DNA of 64,000 nucleotides from Liolophura sinensis (GCF_032854445.1 NC_088305.1:29288628-29352627); one strand, 5' to 3'; counted from the stretch's first letter, positions 46,101-59,340 are shown. Numbers and translations are program-made. Notes: a model not told the origin generated them from the letters alone.

Positions 46101-46430
46101 ACAGTCTGACATAAAGACAATTGGTTGACCCTGTAGGTATGGCTTGATAAATAACTGTTGGTGTTGGTGTCTATAAATTCTGACATGATAAAGGATTAAG
46201 GACAATGAAAGCACAGGTACCTGTTTACTCAGATCATGCCGCACCACTTCCTGTACCAAAACATCAGCTAGAGTTTTGAAATCGTTGACAAATCTGTCAT
46301 TCTTCTGCTGTCCTGATTTCTCCTCCACCAAAAGAGAGAGAAGTTCTTCCTCTGCTCGAATGACGCGGGCGATATTAGCCCCTTTCTCTGCTGTGGAGAT
46401 CAGGGCTTTTGTTAGACTGACTACATCCAT
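40137..46430 (-). CDS. INPP1: Inositol polyphosphate 1-phosphatase
   Basis: Five coding exons, 46430-46221, 45574-45457, 43720-43574, 42049-41875 and 40647-40137, join to 386 residues. All junctions are GT-AG and keep frame. The protein removes the 1-phosphate of Ins(1,4)P2 and Ins(1,3,4)P3, is Mg-dependent and is lithium-inhibited in characterised relatives. The metal-site signature is complete: KTLAD (Asp56), GEES (Glu81-Glu82), WIDPIDST (Asp156, Asp159) and KWDVCGPHA (Asp303). Length is close to that of vertebrate INPP1 (about 400). The ATG at 46430 is the first in an exon that opens at an acceptor (TTTTCAG, ending 46438) a few bases upstream, so a non-coding 5' exon must lie further right; I could not place it. 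Introns carry a 32-bp array and two SINEs. The gene looks intact. Confidence 0.93.
40986..41254 (-). mobile_element. SINE, family 1, full length, with target duplication
   Basis: The minus strand runs from GCTTCCGTGGCTCAGTTGGT (A box) through GTGAGTTCAAGTTCAG (B box), CGGCCGTACGTTGG and CAACCTGCAGATGG to AAAACACCAATCAAATAAAT. A perfect 13-bp duplication, CATATGTAGTATT, flanks it (40973-40985 and 41255-41267). It lies in INPP1 intron 4 in the same orientation as the gene. Confidence 0.95.
42121..42133 (-). promoter_or_regulatory. Perfect DR1 nuclear-receptor-type motif
   Basis: TGACCTTTGACCT, the complement of AGGTCAAAGGTCA, 72 bp upstream of INPP1 exon 4 within intron 3. A third half-site (TGACCT) is at 42139-42144. 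DR1 is the consensus bound by RXR heterodimers and HNF4 in animals. Use here is speculative. Confidence 0.3.
42395..43520. repeat. 32-bp minisatellite, about 35 copies, in INPP1 intron 3
   Basis: The unit ATGGTTCTAGAAGTTTAACA plus TGTAACAGATGT is 32 bp. Variants include ATGGATCTATAAG, TCTATATGTTT and AAGCTTAACGTC. The array ends about 55 bp from exon 3, occupying most of the 1.5-kb intron. Confidence 0.97.
44251..44430 (-). mobile_element. SINE, family 1, 5'-truncated, with target duplication
   Basis: The minus strand runs from TTGAGTTCAGCTCATAGTG to the ACAGCATAAAACACCAATC tail. A 9-bp duplication, GATATTATG, flanks it at 44242-44250 and 44431-44439. It lies in INPP1 intron 2. Confidence 0.88.
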
Positions 46431-46454
46431 CACCAATCTGAAAACAGATAGATT

Positions 46455-46705
46455 TCATTACTGTTTAAAGTCATACTCAAGTCAGTTTTACAGATGAGAA
46501 AGTTGGAGTGACCAGAGTAAACCACTGGCATTTGGCAAGATATGAACAAACTTTCCTACCTGTGATCTAAGGTCCCACGAACAGCACAGCAACGGTATCT
46601 ACAAATCTCCTGCCCAAGGCCAGACTAGAACTTACACCTTGTCAATCCTTTTGATTGAAAGGCAAGTACCTTAACCACTCTGCCAGGGTCCACCCCAAGT
46701 CCCCT
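46455..46705 (-). mobile_element. SINE, family 3
   Basis: The minus strand has GGACCCTGGCAGAGTGGTTA (A-box-like tRNA head), AGGTACTTGCCTTTC, AAGTTCTAGTCTGGCC and GATTTGTAGATACC, then a decayed body and tail. It lies just upstream of the first INPP1 coding exon. A related tail-like stretch is at 40715-40830. Confidence 0.6.
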
Positions 46706-47462
46706 ACCTGAAAACAGAACAGCAAATTATACCCTTCCTAAAGCTGGCCCCTGTGCATCTAGTCATCATAATGATCACCTTTTCACCATATGGCCGTGTC
46801 TCAGGTTCAAGAATGACTGTCCACTGTTCTCTAGTACTACCGTATTTCCTCGACCCTTTCACATTTTCATTTTGATTTTGGAGACAAAACTACATTGGCT
46901 GTATTGACCAGTTTCAGGGCTTTACAAAAAGGTATGATTTTATCAGTCAAACAGAATAATGCCCTCAGAATATGTTTGAATGAATACCGTGTAAAGGAGG
47001 ATATAGAATTGCAGTATGTGCATGCGATATGCATTACCAGTTTGCACACAAATCAACTACACGCTCCATAGCTTGGACCAGAATTATACTAGGTGAGAAA
47101 GAAAGGTTCTCCACTAGCTTTACAGGATACATCTCTTGCAGCAAAAAGCTGAATTGAGATGACGACAAACTTTTGGTGTCTTTAAAATAAAAACTCCAAA
47201 GCAACTTTCAGCTCCTTCACGGTGGCCAAAGTTTTCAGCATTGTGCCATTATTATGCGACATCATCTGTACAGTGACCATCTTACAAAGCAGTTGCAGCA
47301 AGTACTTGGTAAAGCCTTCAGTCAAGAATACACTGAGAGAGATACCAGGATGTCACCAGGATTTACAATACACACAGATGTAATGTACATGTAAAGTTCA
47401 GGCAGCGTTGTAAGACAGGTTCAAGGATGGCAATGTCTGTATTTAATCTGTCCTTCTATATT

Positions 47463-47835
47463 AAAGGAATCATAAAAAGTAACTCTAAAATGAAGATCAT
47501 CCTTTTGAGGAAAATGAAGAAAGTTATGTCAAAAAACACCCCAAAACTCATATCCTAATTACTCCTTTAATTTTTGCATATATTCCATCAATTGTCGAAA
47601 ATTTTTGGAATTGATATCAACTATGAAATCACTGCGAACAGAGGGCTAGCTTAGCGCCCCTAATTCGGCTTCTCCCCTAGAGTTGTTTTGACAGCCATAA
47701 CTATTTACAACGTATTTCACCACTCCAGGCTTCATGTTTTCCAGACTGCCAGCTGGGGCTTGCCGCAATTGGAAAACTGTAATTTAAAGCTGTTTTTATG
47801 CTCCACGAAGAAGGCTTAGACATCATAAATTGGTA
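47463..47835 (+). repeat. Dispersed repeat R2, copy 2
   Basis: Aligns with 12660-13090: TAAAGGA, GGAAAATGAAGAAAG, GCTTAGCGCCCCTAATTCGG and GGAAAACTGTAATTTAAAGC, followed by CTCCACGAAGAAGGCTTAGA. Confidence 0.7.
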
Positions 47836-49964
47836 CATGTATATGTTGGGACACTGTTACATCCTACATGGCATACTAAGAAACAAAAGGCAAGCTCTTT
47901 CATGTATCATTTACATGTAAGTCGTCCTTTAGATGTAAAACACAAGGTGTCCTCTAGGTCACAGACTTACCTGTATCCAGTAGTCAGACAAACAAGGACT
48001 AGAACCTTCTCTTATAAGCGTAATACTAGCTGAAATCAGCCTTTAGTGACAGTAGTCAGACTGAAGGTGGTCCCCATCTACATATGGCGGAATCATTGTC
48101 CAGGCTGCACAGCACTATAAAGTGTAAGCCACATGCAGGTGTAATAATGTCAGTGTTCATTCCGCAATGCTGTAGTAAAGTATAAAGCAAGCTACAGGTG
48201 TGCATGTATCACTGAACCCAGGTACAGTGACAAGATGCGCTACAAGCATTAAATTGATTTTTTCTTAGGCGTGGTCAGGAATGTGTAAGGCTATATATCA
48301 TGACCCACAAGACACACAGTACATGTACGTGCTCTAAACATATATACATGTACCCAATGCTCCTTGTATTGATTAATGCAGCCCGATTTTCAAATCCACA
48401 CTTCTTTCATTTGACAAAAATAAAAATCTGAAGAATTTACCAACAGGTGCTGTGAGCAAATTTTGCTGCAGTTTTCATACATGTAGGCCTACTCTAAAAA
48501 AAAAAGAAAACAAAATAAAACCCAGCATATGTGAAACTGATTTTATTTCATGTTTCAGAGGCGAGCCGATACTAATCAAATTTAAAAATTGAATAAAATA
48601 AAAATCCACAATTTTATTTTGTCCTGCGGAAACATTTTTACAATTTTCTGAAGAGAATCTCTCATACACTGATGACTTGTCACTTATATTTTTATACCTT
48701 CCTCCAACTTTGAAAAAAAAGTTATTTTGCCCATAAAAAATAAATAAATCTGTGTGGCCTAATATAAAACACTGTACTCCATAGACACACTGAATCATGG
48801 CCATAATATCACAGACTGTGCAAACTGAAAAGGGTGGGGTAATCCACCAGCGAACTCTAATTAGTTATAACCATGGCAACGGACTATAAGATATGAGCAG
48901 ATTACCTCCAGCACGTGTAGACTGTACAGGTGCCATGATGGAGCCAAGCATGCAGGTAGATGCTAACCAGTTCTGTGATGGGAACTACAGGTAAGTACTA
49001 TACTGTACATGCATAACTGACACCAACAGGTGACAAATGTTAATTGCTTTATGCATTGAAATACACCATGTAGATACATGTAGGTAGAACATACGTGTAT
49101 CAGTGTGTCTGTCTGCATGCAAATGCCGACACAGAGTGGGCAAAAACTGACATTCATCTTGAAAAATATACTTTTGTACTCTATGTACATGGACTTGCTC
49201 ATTTTTTTTTTCTTCTTTTTTTCTGCTGCTAACACTGCTTTAAATATTGAATCAGTTATGTCACATTGCAGGGCATAACCTATCTATGCTCCAGTGGCTG
49301 ATGTTTGGACAAGTCAGCACAGTCAACCAAAATAATTTTTTGACAGTATTCTGGCCATACATTGCTATGATGCCTCCTTGCACCAAGGCCTGGCTGGACT
49401 GAATGCCAACATATTCACAGTGCTGCCTCACTAAAATGACATGAGACACGACACCCACCGGTCACTTATTTTGACTGCCAAGTGAGGTATATGTACATGC
49501 AATACCATGAGTAATGATTTTAGAGCCATTTTTATTATTCTGTTTGATCTTAAATGTCTCAGATGATTTTACTGCTTTTCGATCACATACATGTAAATAT
49601 GACTTTAACTTGAACAATTGCTGGGACAGTAAACAATTCCCACAAATAACTTTTCAGTTCTTTAGTTTTAGTTTTATACCCTCTTTCGACATTGCAAAAA
49701 AAAAATATTTAAATTCATGTGACCTTACATAAGATTCAACTAAAGACTGAATCTTGGATCTATCGCTTATAAAGCAGGCAATACTTGCACGCTGGACCGC
49801 CGAGACCAGTGTGATCGCTACAGGACCTTTACATCACGTTATACACTTACATTAGCTTTTCATTATTTGGGATTTGGTAATAGAAGGACGAGAAGCAGGG
49901 GGAGATAAGCCTCCTCCTGCAACAGCAGACACTTACATGTACATCAGCTCATTTCACTTGTTAG

Positions 49965-50140
49965 CACGACATTGTCATTAATGATGTAAATAAGACTGTA
50001 TAGTTTGCCATTGACATTTGACAGATATTGTCATTAATCATGTAAAGGAGACTCTGTAGAGTTTTCCTCTGACATTTGACAGATATTGTCATTAATGATG
50101 TAAACAAGACTCTGTAGGGTTTGCCACTGACATTTGACAA
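49965..50140 (+). repeat. 58-bp-period repeat, about 3 copies
   Basis: GACATTTGACAGATATTGTC recurs at 50013 and 50071, and its start GACATTTGACA at 50129. Unrelated in sequence to the large 58-bp array. Confidence 0.85.
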
Positions 50141-51115
50141 CTAGCGGACAAACTTTCCTACACCTGAGGCACACTCACTGTCACAGATTTACAAGCTCAA
50201 TGTATACATGCCATAATAGCTTCACAGGTGCTGACAGTCACTAATGGGGAACAACGCCATGATACCACAGGAGCCGAGGAGCTACAAGTTTCTCTAAAAC
50301 CCGCGAACGTAGTACATGTAGTTTTCCCTTACGTCATCTGAACTCTGGTTTGCCTTTTAACATGTGCATCGCTAGGCCCTGTAAGAATTCCAGATCAAAA
50401 ATTGATTTAGTGAGTCACCAAGCACATCAGGAAAAAATCGCTCTTGTTGCTTAGGTTTGTTTCCATCCCTCTCACTTATTAACTTAGTTTATATCATATG
50501 TTTCCTTTAAAATGAAAAATGAAAAACGAAAAATATATATGTTACAATGATGCCAACGGAAAAGTTTGTGCAAATCAAATCCAAATAAGGATGATGTCTG
50601 TTGTCCCCAAACAAGTACATCCGTACCAAGATACGTGAACAAAATCAAATTCAGCTGTAGTGTAAGTAGATTATCACCTCTCACTGATGATCATCAGATC
50701 AAACCTACCAGTACCCAAAACAGGAGACAGTCTACTTGAGATATCATTCACAAAATTGTAAATTTATTGGGGCTGTGTGACTGGCAAAAAAATCAGACTT
50801 CTAAGTAGACAAATCTGTTGGCATAAGACTCTTTTTTCTACATGTACAGAGACATGTATGTAGGGTTGTCATTAAAAAGAAAAACTGATTGTATCTTCCT
50901 TAATTGTCATATGAAGGCTCCCTTTCAATTTTTGAAATGTTGCAAACAAAATTATATTGGTAAGCAACACATATTATATAAGCCAAATCCTTTATCTGTG
51001 CATTTCTTTAAATAAATAGAATGCTAATTGTTTCAACAGATAAGGTTCTACTCCTAGTCTTTTTCATCAAAAGACCTACTTGTTTCACGTTCCAGCGACC
51101 ATTCTCAGTCTGTTT

Positions 51116-51470
51116 TTAAAAGGACACATGAAACTCTATGTTTTTATTTTTAATAAGGACTTTAAGATGTGACCTATTATAAAAAGGTACAAAACAGCTT
51201 TTCAGCCTTTTTTTGTGGAGTGTAAAATTGGCTGTAAAAGTAAAGTTTTCCAAAGGCCCCAAATTAAGTAGCATACGGTCACTGGTGATAGCTGTCAAAA
51301 CTTCCTTGATGAAAGGAGAGCCCATTCCAGGGGCTCTAAGCTGGTCTGGCAATTCCAAAATGTTCATCGGAGATTTCTGAATATTCCTAACTCTTGATGG
51401 AAAATACACTCACCATTATAGAGTTATTAAGAAATATTAAATATGCCTCAGAAATGAAAAATATATTCTT
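51116..51470 (-). repeat. Dispersed repeat R2, copy 3 (inverted)
   Basis: The minus strand has GCTTAGAGCCCCTGGAATGG, GAAGTTTTGACAGCTATCAC, GGAAAACTTTACTTTTACAG and ACACTCCACAAAAAAAGGCT, in the same order as 47640-47820. A 97-codon minus-strand frame covers it, but the other two copies do not keep that frame. Confidence 0.7.
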
Positions 51471-54148
51471 TGGGGCACATCTTTTTCTTTTTCCTTGAAA
51501 CCATATTCTTCATTTTATAGTAGCTTTTCATATATCCATTAAAGAAACTTCACATACAAACAACTTATGACATAACATCATCTGTCTACTACATGTTTTG
51601 TGGGCATTTTTGTTCAACCCAGTGTCCAACCATATAATAAACTTCCTTGGCTCAAGGTTTATCAGTCAGACTGGTACGTGTAAACCTAGAAATGTAAATG
51701 GCATTACCAAGATGCTATTTGTAGTATATTGTTCAATGTGACTCCCTTGCACAAGTGAACACTTCATGGAATCATGTATTTCCTTAAGATATATCAGTAA
51801 GTGAAATACAGCTCTTCTAACTAAAACGTTGAAGATGGAATTAAGATACTGATCATAGATATCTAACTAGATACTGGGACCATGGAAACACTGATGTGAG
51901 TCCACTCCTCCCCTCCCACCCCACAAAGCACACCTATTTTTTTTTCCCACATTCCTCTATTTCCTAGCCATTCCTACAGACCATGTGCTAATGAGGATGT
52001 TAAAGAATTGCACGCAGTCCGCTGAAACACTTTAGTGTTCCATCAAATCTGTGTAATTTCCATAAAGGGGTACATTGCATGACCCATTTCTGGCAGCCAT
52101 ATTAGAGTACTGCAGCTTCGACTGAGACCTCAGTCTAAGAGTGGCTTATACATACTGATACACGGGGACTGCTGGCCTCCCTTAGCCCGAGAACTATGTG
52201 GATCCAATTCAGGTATAATGCTTACAAAGATATTTACGCACATTTTGCCACAATCGCTATTTGCCTTTACATCACCATCATCCTGTAAATTTTAGCTGAA
52301 GTCAAAAACAGGCTCATATTTAGCTGGTTGCCATGCGTGGCCATGTTTTTAAAATCTGGGTGAGCGAGGCATGCATGCACAGTCGTGGTTGACCTTTCCA
52401 TGAAATTGAATGGAACGGATGCTGAAGATAAGCCCCCTTTTTCACTGCAAACTTAATTTGACAGTTCTCACAAACTGTGGGGTCTGATATTCTGTTCCAT
52501 ACCCTTCAGTCAATTGCAAATTCATGCCCCTTCAGCCACATGGCTTCCTGTCTGTCAAAACTGACAGCCAGCTGATCAAAACACAGTGATGTCGTGAAAG
52601 GTCCACCACGCATGCGCGGGGAAGAAGAACCCGATTTATTAGGTCACCATGTCACAACTGCGAATTATCTTAGATTTACTGGTCGTACAGGCTACAGGAT
52701 GTGGAAAAAAAAATTGGCACAGGAGCAGAGAATGTGTTGGTGAACATGCTTTATTGGAGTATTGCCCGGTTAATGCATGTATTGTTTTATGAAGCACAGA
52801 TTTGTTGCGTGGTGTTTCTTCACGCTGAGCTTTTCCTAAATAACAATATTTTAACCTGGAAGACTCCTTGGCTGTGATCTACGTCTAGCCCCATATTAAA
52901 AGATCACAGAGGAGGTCCTTGGCTATACTGCGGCTATACCAGTCCATGTTAAAAGGACTCCAAAAGGCAGACAGGCTATTGTTATGCCAGAGTGATGATG
53001 TCACATTCAACTTCTCTATTCTCAGGAAAAATGACAGATGAGTACCGGTACCCGGTAATCCCAAACACAGTCATATGTAGTGGAAACACAGCATTAAAAG
53101 TCATGATATTCAATGGCTTATCTTTTGATCAAGTTGTAATTACTAAAGAGTAAAATTAAATTACGAAGAACTATATAATCTTTTATTAAAAACAGATGCA
53201 GTTTTCCCACATAAATTTACTGAATGTCTTGCATTCCTACCCATTTTTTTTAGAACTAATGCTTTATGTTACATACGACTCAGAGATGCGTACACGGTTG
53301 AGTAGGTACAACACGTACATGACGGCCTAGATGAGCCGCTATAATAGGCTCTCTCTGTCCAAATCCCAATGACAAACGTTGCTATTAACCTTTCATGTGA
53401 TTGTAATATTTGCTATAAGATTGTGCAACACAACGACCACAACCTAACCACTAACCTGCTTTTTCGGGAAACACTCACATTCTTTGTAAAACCATGGAAA
53501 TCAGTGTTTTTTTCTAATTCTGTTTCCTGGTTACCAAACCACCTGTGTAGTTCATATTGACGTCATCAGAATTTGTGATTGATCCCAGAATGCTCCTCAA
53601 GCAGAGTTAGGACGTTTAGCGATGGCGTGAAGCTAAAATTGGCTGTCTAAATCCTTGTAAAATAATATGCTCAGAAATTCCATCCATCGTCCAAATCGTC
53701 ATCTATTGAATATTAACTATTCAACGATAGTTGCAGAAATATAATTTTTGTCGTAACTGCAGTATTGAAAGAGAAAAGTTTGTCAAAACTCGTCCATAGA
53801 TGAAAAGCTATTCTTTCTACAAGGCGGACATGGATCAATGTTCGTGAAGCCTACAGTCAGCTAGAGTAACTAGTTCTTTACGCAGTTGGAGTGCACTTTG
53901 TCGTTGATTCGTTTGCCGACCTGATCCTATGGAGAAGGGTGTGTTTAATACATGGCTCTGAATTTGGGAGGACAAAAACAGAAATACAGGGAATAGATAA
54001 TGGCTGCCGAACGACCTTCATTGGACTGACTGAAGCGCCCTCTGTCGAGTAACACTGGGAACAGGGGACAACACGATGAAATGGTATGGAGGAAATGAAC
54101 ACGTGTTTCAAGTAAGTTTTCTGTGATTTTCCCACCCCCCTCCAAAAT

Positions 54149-54891
54149 ATGCCAGGACCAAGGCACAGGAGGGGTATGCCCTCAAATATGCACGATGACT
54201 ACGATCCAGAATTTGATGCAAGGAGATACAGTAGTACATCATATGCGTCAAAAAGTAACAATGGCAGGCAATACAGTGCGGGTCAGTATGACGACCAAGA
54301 AGGCTCGGGCAGCAAAAAACGAAAGAAATCAAAGCACAAAATGAAACGGAAACGCGACAAGGAGAAAGACAGGGCAGAAAAGCAGCATATGAAATCAGAG
54401 AAGAAGAGTTCAAAACCAGTGAAATCTCTAGTTAGTTACGACGACATCAGTTCAGATTCTGATGTTGGTTCCTTGCATTCCCCAATAAGTAGCCGTGTCC
54501 CTTCAGATAAGGAGGTGGAAAACAGAGGCTCTTCGCCAGCTACAGCAATCAAGTCCTACATGTTCGAGCGAAGTCACAGTAATTCCCCGGTTGCTGTGAG
54601 AGATCGGGACAGTTCCCCATCGGGAAGTGGAAGTGTGAGTGCAAGACGGAGCAAGAAACGAGGTCACTCCCCCTCCGAAGTGTCGCCTACGCCCAGAGCT
54701 TATATTGAGCCACCCAAAGCGTATGCAAATCCGCCAAAGGCCTATGCTGATCCACCCAAAGCATATGCTGATCCACCCAAATCATACAGAGACGATTTTA
54801 GAGACCAAAATGACAGTCCACGTAAAAAATACAGGTCTTCTCCATGGTCACCCAACCGTTCTCGGAAAGGTGGTGAGAGTCCCTATTCTAG
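54149..54891 (+). CDS. CDK12/CDK13-like kinase, first coding exon (partial)
   Basis: A single exon encodes residues 1-248 and ends at a TCTAG|GTAAGAA donor with two bases of the last codon; an in-frame stop at 54113 precedes the ATG. The kinase domain is not in this window. A Lys/Arg-rich nuclear-localisation-type block spans residues 56-75 (KKRKKSKHKMKRKRDKEKDR). The motif LVSYDDISSDSD at 94-105 closely resembles the conserved N-terminal motif of animal CDK12/13. Ser-Pro and Arg-Ser rich sequence follows, and a six-residue repeat (PPKAYA/PPKAYADPPKAYAD) at 188-213. CDK12/13 with cyclin K phosphorylates the RNA polymerase II C-terminal domain during elongation. The disordered N-terminus normally lies far before the kinase domain. 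Identification rests mainly on the one motif and the composition; another SR-like nuclear protein is the alternative. Confidence 0.68.
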
Positions 54892-57814
54892 GTAAGAAAT
54901 GTCTCCATCAGGGCAATTGTTGAATTATTGTGTTCATCTACACATAGAAAAAAAAAACAGGTAAGTGTATTAAGGTAAGTGAGTCATTGTTAAAACATAT
55001 TAGAGCTAGGATTAGCATGCGATCCCGTGCTTATTTACATGTAAATATTGTAATGCTGAGAGTCTCATCTGCGTCAAACAGATGCAAGGTTGCATGCCTT
55101 GCAAAGTAAGCAAAATGGTGCACAGTGAGAAAGAAAAAAGTGCCACCTTGTTGTCAGTTTTAACCAATCAGGAGCATGTTACTTCTATAATCCGAGAATC
55201 AAAGGGTTAGCCAGCTATCTGTTCACTTGTCCAAGTGGACGGGCGAAGAAGAAAACTAGTGCTACTGGGACACTGCTTCCAGCACTTTTAACATTGGAGA
55301 GGTAGGAGAAAATAAAATCTAGACGCCCTGCTTTAACAAAATAGCATCAAAAAGGGATGTTTGGACACCCTCTGTCATATTTCTGGCTAACCCTTCTTCT
55401 GAAAAAGAAGAAATACATGTGAGGTTATATTATGTGTTGATTTTTCTGAAAGCCTGACACTTACAAGAAGGTGGTCGAAAAGATTAATTTCAACCCCATG
55501 AATTTCCAGAGTTACTACTGATTATCCAAAGACAGGTTGTTAGCCAGCATTTGATTACAACTCAGACAGGACTTGCTGGGCTTCGTGTCTAGGGTTGATA
55601 GTGGGCAGGGGTGTGCTGCGAAGGTGTAAATCTGAAACGTTAAATGTATGTAACTTTTGCAAAGGGAGGTAAATCCAACAGTTGTATTTGAGAATTAACC
55701 GCCAATTTACCTCCCTTGAAAGTTTTAAATACTATCATGAGGCTATAATTCGCGGAGTGAATTGCGGAATATGTATCAGTAATTGATTTATATAGATTTG
55801 CAAGAACAGTATATTGGCACTTGTAACCTGTTTCTTGATAAAATAGCAAAAGAAAAAGTGACAATACTGGTAGAGAAAATGGGTACAAACTTGATTAAGC
55901 TTTAGTCATTATTTACTCTGCTAGGTTTCTCAATCACTCTTTAGCCCTTCTGTTTGATAAATTTCTCAAAGGGGTAAATGAATACGCTGTACCACCCGTC
56001 TGACAGTAAAACTGACAGCCATTATAAAGAGTGAAAAATTCTTAATTTATGAAGATGGCAAACAACAGTCAGATAAATATTTACTCTCTGTAAATGTGAT
56101 GGAGCTCTTCTGTTATTGTTTTTTTCCTTTCAATTTTTGTTTCTGTTAACATCCAGAAGTAGACTGTTGCTGAAACCTACAATTTAGAGAATGGAATCTT
56201 CAGACTACGTTGTGTAACATACATACACATACTGCTTTCTGTGCACTCAGGATATCTCAATCTGAACAAGGTTGACAATCTTGTATATTTAGAAATGTAG
56301 TTTTTCACGCCTTTGTAAAAATTGTACCCAGGGGTTGTCGTGCTGGTGGGAGTCCGTTCATTTGTCCTTCTGATATTATTTTTGTAAACACTTAATGATC
56401 TCTTGAACACTTTTTTTATCGAACACACCGTGCCACTTTGTAATCGACCAATTCATTTTCAATAACCTTGGCTTATTTTTCAAGGTCATTGGGTCAAAAC
56501 ATTCTCTTCAATGTTTTATTCAATTTCTTCAAACTAACACCACATTTGCACCTGGAGATTATTACTGTTTTTATGGACCTTGACCTATTTTGTTTTTTCA
56601 AGGTCATTGGGCCTATGCCTTCATTACCTTGTAAACACTCACATGTTGAATGCTTGCAGCCAGGGCCTGGATGAGCCAGTTTTCAATCCTTCGATTGAAT
56701 AAAAAAACTCAATAACTGGTTATATATATTCAAGTTGAGGTTGTTCTTTGAAAGAAATATTTAGAATTTTACATAAAGTCCATTTGGACATATCCAAAGT
56801 TCTGCGAAGAAACCAGTTCGCACAACGAGCTATCTCCCTTTTATGGAAGTCTTCATGACCATCTGCTTTGATTAGATTTAAGAAGGCACTTTTTGGAATT
56901 GGAGGGACTTATGAAATCAAATATGATACATAGGAAGCTTCTTTGGTCTGTGGCATATTGGTCCCCAAGAATAATTTGACCTACTTCAGCTTTCAGTCGT
57001 TTTGTCTTTAGCATACATCAGCGTAGCATGAGTGACTGCGTGTTAGCGCACGCGGTGTGACTGGTTTCCTACCCGTGACATCAGGTGGCACTAATACCTT
57101 CAGCTCCCTTCAAGGCAAGTACGCAGTTTGCCTCCAGGCATGCCAGGCATTTTGTTTTCGGGAGTCTTTAAGTTTGATAAATGGCTTATGAGAGCCTTCT
57201 TGGCCAGACATGAACATTTACCAGTGACATGAATTCACAAGGAAAGCATGTTTTGATCAAAGACTGAACGTGGAGATGTGTGCCAGACAGGATTTCAGGC
57301 AGTTGGGATCAAGCTGTATTCGTCGCAGAAAAAGTGAAAATTCATTGATACATATAGTAGCAGTGTATTTTATCTCTCGAAATATGTAGCATCTATATTT
57401 AAAGATTATTATAGTTAATATTCCATGGGGTAATTCACTATAAGTGGATCTCTTAATTTCATGATTACCAGTGGCTGATTTTTAGCAGTAATTTTCATGT
57501 GATTAGTACGCTATCAATCAGTCAAATCAGACTTCATTTTGAACAGCTTTTGTTCATTGGAATTTTTGTTTATCGGTGCAGATAAGGGTAACATTTCAAA
57601 AGAATCTAGATAATACACAGAACATTCATTTGAATTCATTCATCTGAATGCATTATTCAGATTAGTTTCTAGTGTGTAAGATTTTTGATTTTCTGAAATG
57701 TTTTTTTTTTCTTTCCAATAAGTCATTTTTGACATATCCTTTTACAGACAGTCACATATTCCATAAGCCATTAATGCATGACCATTTCGTCTTGATATGG
57801 AGTTTCAGTCCATT

Positions 57815-57885
57815 TAGAATGAATGAATGATTGTGGCTTAATGCCACATTGGCAATATTTCAGCCATATCGTGGCGAGTCAGTCC
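57815..57885 (-). mobile_element. Short SINE-tail-like fragment
   Basis: GAATGAATGAATGATTGTGG, TTAATGCCACATTGGCAATA and TTTCAGCCATATCGTGGCGA resemble the terminal part of a common molluscan repeat (GTTTTACGCC ... CAATATT ... ATATCACGGCG type). Family knowledge only; divergent here. Confidence 0.4.
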
Positions 57886-58902
57886 ATTTAAAGTGATGCT
57901 CTAGGTTGTAAGCCTTCCGAGCAGGTCTTCACACTTCACTGGACTGGTATCCTGAATTAATTGTAACGATAACTGCAGTATGCGTTGATTATCAGTTTTG
58001 TAGTATCAACTAGGTGGTAAATTTGGGGCAGTAATAATGCTTTACTTTAATGGAGTTAAATTTTTGTATCTTTAACGGTTGGTAAAAGCAAAAAAAAAAA
58101 AGAAAAAAACTTTATTTCAGTTAAAAGAAAAACTCAATTTTGCCAAAGAAGTTGTGGTGGGTACGTGGAAAAATGACTTATATGAACCCCTAGGCTATCA
58201 GACGGTTTGTTTCAGTGACCTTGGCTCATTGCAATCAACATTGTACAACAACAATATGCTGTGTGCATAGAATCGTGAAGGTTTACAAAGGTTGATTTCT
58301 GTGAGAACCAATGTTTTAATTCAGTGCAAAAGCAAAACTGAAAGGTTCAATATTAACTCCAAAGAGCCTCCAGAACTAAAGTGTTGAACATTGGAACATC
58401 AACCAATAGAAAAGCAGCATTCTCTTGGTAGAGATCAACACGTCGCATGTCTGATTCTGTTGGTAGAATACTTACAGGTACATGGTCAGATGGGTGCTAC
58501 ATATTTCTCCCACGTGATATCGTATACTTCGCTATTGTTTCTAAACAAAAGTCACATATACGTCGTTCATAAGGAAATATCAGTAACTTAATGTGCAGTT
58601 ATTGATCTGATTTTTTGTACTCGAAGTAAAAATTTGTGTGCACTGGCCAAAAACTGTATGCACCCATTATTTGTGTGTTACCAGCTGGTAAATTTTTCAA
58701 GCATTCATGTCGGATCCTGAAACTAGCAGGAATTTTTTACTTTAGATCTTCAGAGCTTGTCATTGTAGCAAAAGTGTGCTTAAAAACCAGAATCAGGTGA
58801 TACAAAATTGAGAAAGCAATAATTCTGCCAACGATTCGTAAATGTTCACGTGTCAAACATGTCTTAGTTGTGCCCTGTAGCAATCGTGTTCACTGTGAAG
58901 CC

Positions 58903-59340
58903 ACTTACTTGTATCTTGAGGAATACCCAGGATACATATGCGTTTACTATGGTCCGCTGTATGCTTTGTATCTTGAAAACTACCCAGGGTGCATACATGT
59001 ACGTATTTACTGTGTATGCTTTGCATGTATCCCGAACTACCTAGGGTGCACACCTGTTTACTGTGGGTGTATGCTTTGCTTGTATCAAGAACTACCCAGG
59101 GTGCTCACAGATTTACTGTGGGGCTGCTTTGCTTGCATCTTGAGAACTACGCAGGGTGCACATGCGTTCATTGTTGGTATGCTTTGCTTGTATCTTGAGA
59201 ACTACCCAAGGTGCATACCTGTTTATTGTGTGTGTATGCTTTGCTTGTATGGAGAACTACCCAGGGTGCACGCAGATTTACTGTGGGTATGCTTTGCTAG
59301 TATCTTGAGAACTGCCCAGGGATTTAGAAGAATCCTGAAA
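58903..59340 (+). repeat. Degenerate repeat of about 57-60 bp, 7 copies
   Basis: TATCTTGAGAACTACCCAGG, GTGCACAC and TTTACTGTGGGTGTATGC recur with indels. A 165-codon plus-strand frame through it, with repeated ENYPGC-like peptides, is a by-product. Confidence 0.85.

Larger units (their letters stand above)
46710..53600. other. INPP1 upstream region, no coding exon seen
   Basis: Must contain the INPP1 non-coding 5' exon(s) and promoter, not located. It holds two R2 repeat copies, a 58-bp-period triplicate (49965-50140) and an inverted pair of CGTGGTTGACCTTTC/GAAAGGTCCACCACG type (about 52380-52395 and 52600-52614). Confidence 0.45.
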
